9,090 nucleotides of DNA from Opitutales bacterium (GTDB lineage Bacteria > Verrucomicrobiota > Verrucomicrobiia > Opitutales > Oceanipulchritudinaceae). The notes under the pieces are model-generated. The model was not told the DNA's origin. It saw only the letters and a program-made list of their open reading frames with translations, and did not search any database. The stretch covers positions 1-9,090 of the forward strand of contig SKLD01000258.1 of the NCBI GenBank assembly GCA_007123395.1, read 5' to 3'. Shown piece after piece: positions 5,997 through 9,090 of this stretch; within the stretch, counting starts at the first letter, position 1; each line of letters begins with the position of its first letter. The translations under genes and the position numbers were made by a program.

Positions 5997-8564
5997 ATGC
6001 CTCCCAACAAAGACCCACCCCGCTCCGGCGATACGGACAACACTTCCGAACGGACCTCATCCTTCACGGAAACAGGTTCCAGTGGTGGACACACGAAGGA
6101 ACTCTCTTCTTTCCGCGACCGCGCGGACGCCGGAAAGATGGAGATTTTCATCTACAGTCTCGGCGGCCAGATCGACGATCTCACCGCCTCCGCTTACCGC
6201 AATCTCAGCTCCCTTCTCATCATCGCCTTTGGCATGAACCCACTGCTTGTGGGGCTGCTCGGGGCGATCAAGACAATATGGGATGGCATCGCCGATCCTC
6301 TGGTTGCCTATTGGTCGGACACCTGCAACACACGTTTTGGACGCCGTCGCCCCTTCATCCTCGCAGGGGGCCTCATTATGGCGGTTCTCACTTGGTTCAC
6401 ATGGCAGTTTATGCCGGAAAACGAGAACCTCCGCCCGAACGATCCTCTTGTTCCGGAAGTGGCCTTTTCCAATCATGAGTGGAAATCGCTGGCCAATCTG
6501 CATCTCGCCTTTTCCGTGCCCGCGTATGATTTGAGCGTGGAAGTTGAAGCTGGCGAAACCGACAATATAGATCCCGACACCCTGCGGATTTTCGCGGAAG
6601 AATCCGTCCGAACCCTCGGCCGGGATTCCCTGACCATCGTCGGGCTTGCCTCTGAAGACGCGGACGAGGGAATTGACGCTCCGGATGCGTCCGCGGGCCT
6701 GCCCCGATACACCCTCACCTTTCGCGCCCTCGAAGCATCCGCTCCGGTTGTCGCGGGCTCCCGAGAAGCGCGGGGGGTGCCTTTTTCGGGCCGCGTTGAA
6801 GCGCGCCTCCGGGGCCCCGGCATTGAGGGTGAACTCCGTTCCGAGGTCGCCTTCGATGCGCTTGAGGAAACGCTCACCGAGCGCAAGCGGGACAAGATCT
6901 TCGCTGAACGCGTTGCCGAGTTTTTCATGGGCCCACCCGAGGAAGCGGGGTTACGCCTGCAAGCCACCCACACGCGCGCGAACCACGACATTCTCGCCCG
7001 CCGCGCGGCGGAGCGCGCCCTTCTCTTCGCCCAGCGGCTGGCCATGACCGAGCTCCTTGCCATGGCATTCGCATTGCCTTATGAGCGGATTCTTCAGGAC
7101 GACGCTGTCGTGAGCGATTCCATACAAACGCAGATCCGTGAACGCGCCCGCGAGCGCATTGACGAAGAGCCGGACTTACTTGTCGCCCTCTTTATATCCG
7201 ACGGTCTGCAAATTGATCCGCGCGACGGCATCGATGAAACGGAGGCTCAAAAGATCGCGGACTATCGCGCCTCGTTTGAAACTGAAGATACCGCGGCTGT
7301 TGTCGACAAGCTCTACACCCGCATCGAGATCGATGCAGCGGCTTCCTACCATGCCCTTATGCGGAATCCGCGTGGTATCCGCCAGTTCCAAGGGATATGG
7401 GACAAGGTTCTCGACGGCATTTCGAGCATTGCTGACGCCAGCGAACAGGAGCGCCGCTTCTTCTGGTTCGTCCTTTTCGTCTTCATCGCGATGGCCGTCG
7501 GGTCGACTCTCTACAATGCACCTTACTACGCTCAAGGTATTGAGATTGCACCGTCCTACAACGGACGGACCCTCGTCGTTGCCTACCGGCAGGTCGTCAA
7601 TCAGCTGATGAACATTGTCAGCCAGATCTTTCTCCCGCTCTCCCTCTTGCCCATTTTCCTGGATGCCCGTGAAGGCAACCTCTTTCTCGTCTACGTGACG
7701 GCTCCGCTCGGGATCATGCTCACCCTGCTCGTTTTTTTCGGAACAAAGGAAAGGACAATCGTTGTCAGAGAAAAGGGGAAACGGCCCGGCTTTTTCCGTG
7801 CCATCAAGGAAATCGGAGCGAATGGCGAATTCTGGCGGATCACGGCACTCTACATTTTCATGGGTTATGCCATCGGCAGTTTTCAGGGCCTCGGAAACCT
7901 CCTTGCCGTCTACTACGTCTTCGACGGCAATCTCGTCCGCGGCACCGGTTACCAAGCCATCGTTGGAACGATCGGCATCCTCATGGCGCTTGCCTCTGTT
8001 CCAGTCTTCGTGATCCTGTGTAATAAGCTCGGAAAACACGTCGCGCTGCGTATTGCCATCGGGTTCCTGGGGGTGGCCTCGGTCGTCAAGTACTGGCTCT
8101 ACAATCCGGAAATGCCAGAGTTGATGTTCATCACCGCGTTTCTCTATTCGCCTGCCATCGCCGGATTCTATAAGGTACTTTCAACGATGATGGGGGATGT
8201 CACCGATCTGGACGAACTACGCAACGGTGAGCGCCGCGAGGGAATGTTTGGTGCTGTCATGGCCATCATCATGAAGACCCTCGGCTCTTTCTCCGCGCTG
8301 TTCTCCGGAATTGTCATCGTTGCAACCGGTTTCGAGGTCACCAAAGGAATGCATCAGGACCCCGGAGTCTTCCACAATATGCTCCTCTGGTTCAGCATTA
8401 TCCCAGGAGTCGTCTGCCTCGCGGGATTCCTTCTCCTCATGCGCTTCAAGCTCACTCCCGAATTTGTCGCCGATATGAAAGAAAAGCTCGCGCAGCAGCG
8501 CCGCGCACAAGCCGAAGCACTCGAAGCAAAAGGACGTGAACAGAACGTGATCGGTGCCGAATGA
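5997..8564 (+). CDS. GPH/MFS sugar:cation symporter with large loop 3-4 insertion
   Basis: A glycoside-pentoside-hexuronide:cation symporter of 855 residues, nearly twice the usual ~450-500. It should import oligosaccharide or monosaccharide products across the inner membrane with Na+ or H+. Visible hallmarks are WDGIADP in helix 2 (Asp96 and Asp100, matching the cation-binding Asp pair of MelB), the loop 2-3 motif SDTCNTRFGRRRP (107-119), the helix 4 to loop 4-5 sequence YNAPYYAQGIEIAPSYNGRT, and MMGDVTDLDELRNGERREG (731-749). Helices 1-3 span ~49-139 and helices 4-12 span ~487-816. Between them residues ~140-486 form a soluble domain, predicted to face the periplasm, with beta-rich then helical character. 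The first 47 residues are hydrophilic and Ser/Thr-rich; Met48 is an alternative start (ATG at 6138). There is no strong Shine-Dalgarno at either site. The C-terminal tail (~820-855) is charged and helical. The gene is divergent from the beta-helix gene. Family is firm; substrate is unknown. Confidence 0.9.
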   Translation: MPPNKDPPRSGDTDNTSERTSSFTETGSSGGHTKELSSFRDRADAGKMEIFIYSLGGQIDDLTASAYRNLSSLLIIAFGMNPLLVGLLGAIKTIWDGIADPLVAYWSDTCNTRFGRRRPFILAGGLIMAVLTWFTWQFMPENENLRPNDPLVPEVAFSNHEWKSLANLHLAFSVPAYDLSVEVEAGETDNIDPDTLRIFAEESVRTLGRDSLTIVGLASEDADEGIDAPDASAGLPRYTLTFRALEASAPVVAGSREARGVPFSGRVEARLRGPGIEGELRSEVAFDALEETLTERKRDKIFAERVAEFFMGPPEEAGLRLQATHTRANHDILARRAAERALLFAQRLAMTELLAMAFALPYERILQDDAVVSDSIQTQIRERARERIDEEPDLLVALFISDGLQIDPRDGIDETEAQKIADYRASFETEDTAAVVDKLYTRIEIDAAASYHALMRNPRGIRQFQGIWDKVLDGISSIADASEQERRFFWFVLFVFIAMAVGSTLYNAPYYAQGIEIAPSYNGRTLVVAYRQVVNQLMNIVSQIFLPLSLLPIFLDAREGNLFLVYVTAPLGIMLTLLVFFGTKERTIVVREKGKRPGFFRAIKEIGANGEFWRITALYIFMGYAIGSFQGLGNLLAVYYVFDGNLVRGTGYQAIVGTIGILMALASVPVFVILCNKLGKHVALRIAIGFLGVASVVKYWLYNPEMPELMFITAFLYSPAIAGFYKVLSTMMGDVTDLDELRNGERREGMFGAVMAIIMKTLGSFSALFSGIVIVATGFEVTKGMHQDPGVFHNMLLWFSIIPGVVCLAGFLLLMRFKLTPEFVADMKEKLAQQRRAQAEALEAKGREQNVIGAE

Positions 8565-8618
8565 GGATGTCTTTGACAAGGGCACCCTCCCCCTGCCGCC
8601 TGACAACATCACTGATGG

Positions 8619-9090
8619 CTAGAAATTAAGGCCGACAGACCCTAGTGAGGGCAATGGTTCCTCGTTCGCCGGCACCTGCGCCAACTCGATTTCGAGATGG
8701 AAAACGCCCTGTGGAAGCGAAAGGACGACGGAATCTGTGCCATCTGTCTCCGCCGATGCGCCGGTCTCTGGAACACGCAGGCGCCAAGTTACTCCCGCTG
8801 GCATATCTCCGCGCCACCGAAGAGTGATTTCGGCCCTACCCGGAGCATCTCCGAAAAGAGAGTAACGCGCGCGGTCGCCCGGCTTGTGCCACCCCTTGAG
8901 TTCGGTGACCGTGTTGCAGACCGCGCCATCGAGGGCCGCCGGCGCACGGGCTGGAATGGTATTTTCCCCCAGCGTAAGCTGGAAAACCGGTGCCGCGAAA
9001 GAATGGGGCTCCCGCCGGATTTCCATCCACCAATCCTTCAAAGCGCCAAGGAGGCGGTCCCGGATCTCCGGCTTGCAGTCACTGAGGTCC
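8619..9090 (-). CDS. Probable sulfatase, C-terminal part; gene runs off the right edge
   Basis: An open frame enters from the right edge and stops at TAG (8619-8621), giving ~156 residues. The first visible part, DLSDCKPEIRDRLLGALKDWW followed by MEIRREPHSF, matches the end of many arylsulfatases, where an 'xDLxxxxPEIxxRLxxALxxWW' helix closes the catalytic domain. A beta-sandwich-like tail follows (GENTIPARAPAALDG ... GWHKPGDRARYSLFGDAPGRAEITLRWRG ... GVFHLEIELAQ), like the C-terminal module appended to some bacterial sulfatases. The active-site half is outside the window, so activity cannot be judged. Its 3' end faces the transporter's 3' end 54 nt away, with no clear terminator between. 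A TTG at 9041 could be mistaken for a start, but the frame is open to the edge and the homology-like region begins before it. A non-sulfatase glycan enzyme is a less likely alternative. Confidence 0.6.
   Translation of the reverse strand, partial: DLSDCKPEIRDRLLGALKDWWMEIRREPHSFAAPVFQLTLGENTIPARAPAALDGAVCNTVTELKGWHKPGDRARYSLFGDAPGRAEITLRWRGDMPAGVTWRLRVPETGASAETDGTDSVVLSLPQGVFHLEIELAQVPANEEPLPSLGSVGLNF

Noticed and set aside
8565..8618. Possible bidirectional terminator between convergent genes
   Set aside because: No stable GC stem followed by a T-run is visible on either strand in this 54-nt gap.

Overview
The window looks like part of a carbohydrate-degradation locus from a high-GC bacterium of the Planctomycetes-Verrucomicrobia-Chlamydiae group, most likely a member of Verrucomicrobiota. 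Three things point there. The very large secreted protein ends in a 'DARGDGMANLLRYALGG ... YTVWASTDLQDW ... FLRL' module typical of verrucomicrobial exported proteins. The GGGACCG...ACTCCAACC palindromic repeats resemble those I associate with these genomes. Sulfatase genes are also dense here. No taxonomic search was possible, so this is inference.

Layout from left to right. Positions 1-686 (minus) hold the 5' part of a sulfatase with the CSPSR formylglycine motif; its 3' part lies beyond the left edge. Its first ~74 codons, if the upstream start is used, are largely made of three related palindromic repeats (521-669). Positions 701-5497 (minus) encode a 1598-residue exported protein with a tandem beta-helix catalytic-type region, three Ig-like modules, a DNRLRE/CBM96-like module, a probable jelly-roll module and the verrucomicrobial C-terminal module. 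It sits 14 nt upstream of the sulfatase and is very probably co-transcribed with it. Positions 5498-5996 are a divergent intergenic region with no convincing gene. Positions 5997-8564 (plus) encode a GPH-type sugar:cation symporter with an exceptional ~345-residue insertion between transmembrane segments 3 and 4. Positions 8619-9090 (minus) are the 3' end of what looks like a second sulfatase, convergent with the transporter and running off the right edge.

A working model: a sulfated, probably marine or algal, polysaccharide is bound and cut outside the cytoplasm by the giant beta-helix enzyme. The sulfatases remove sulfate esters, and the released sugars enter through the cation-coupled symporter. 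No SusC/SusD pair is visible. The actual substrate cannot be read from the sequence.

Most unusual points: a repeat cluster kept in frame inside a sulfatase gene and able to form two mutually exclusive long hairpins; a transporter carrying a large unidentified extramembrane domain; and a double beta-helix enzyme resembling GH55 in architecture but apparently lacking one of the usual acidic residues.
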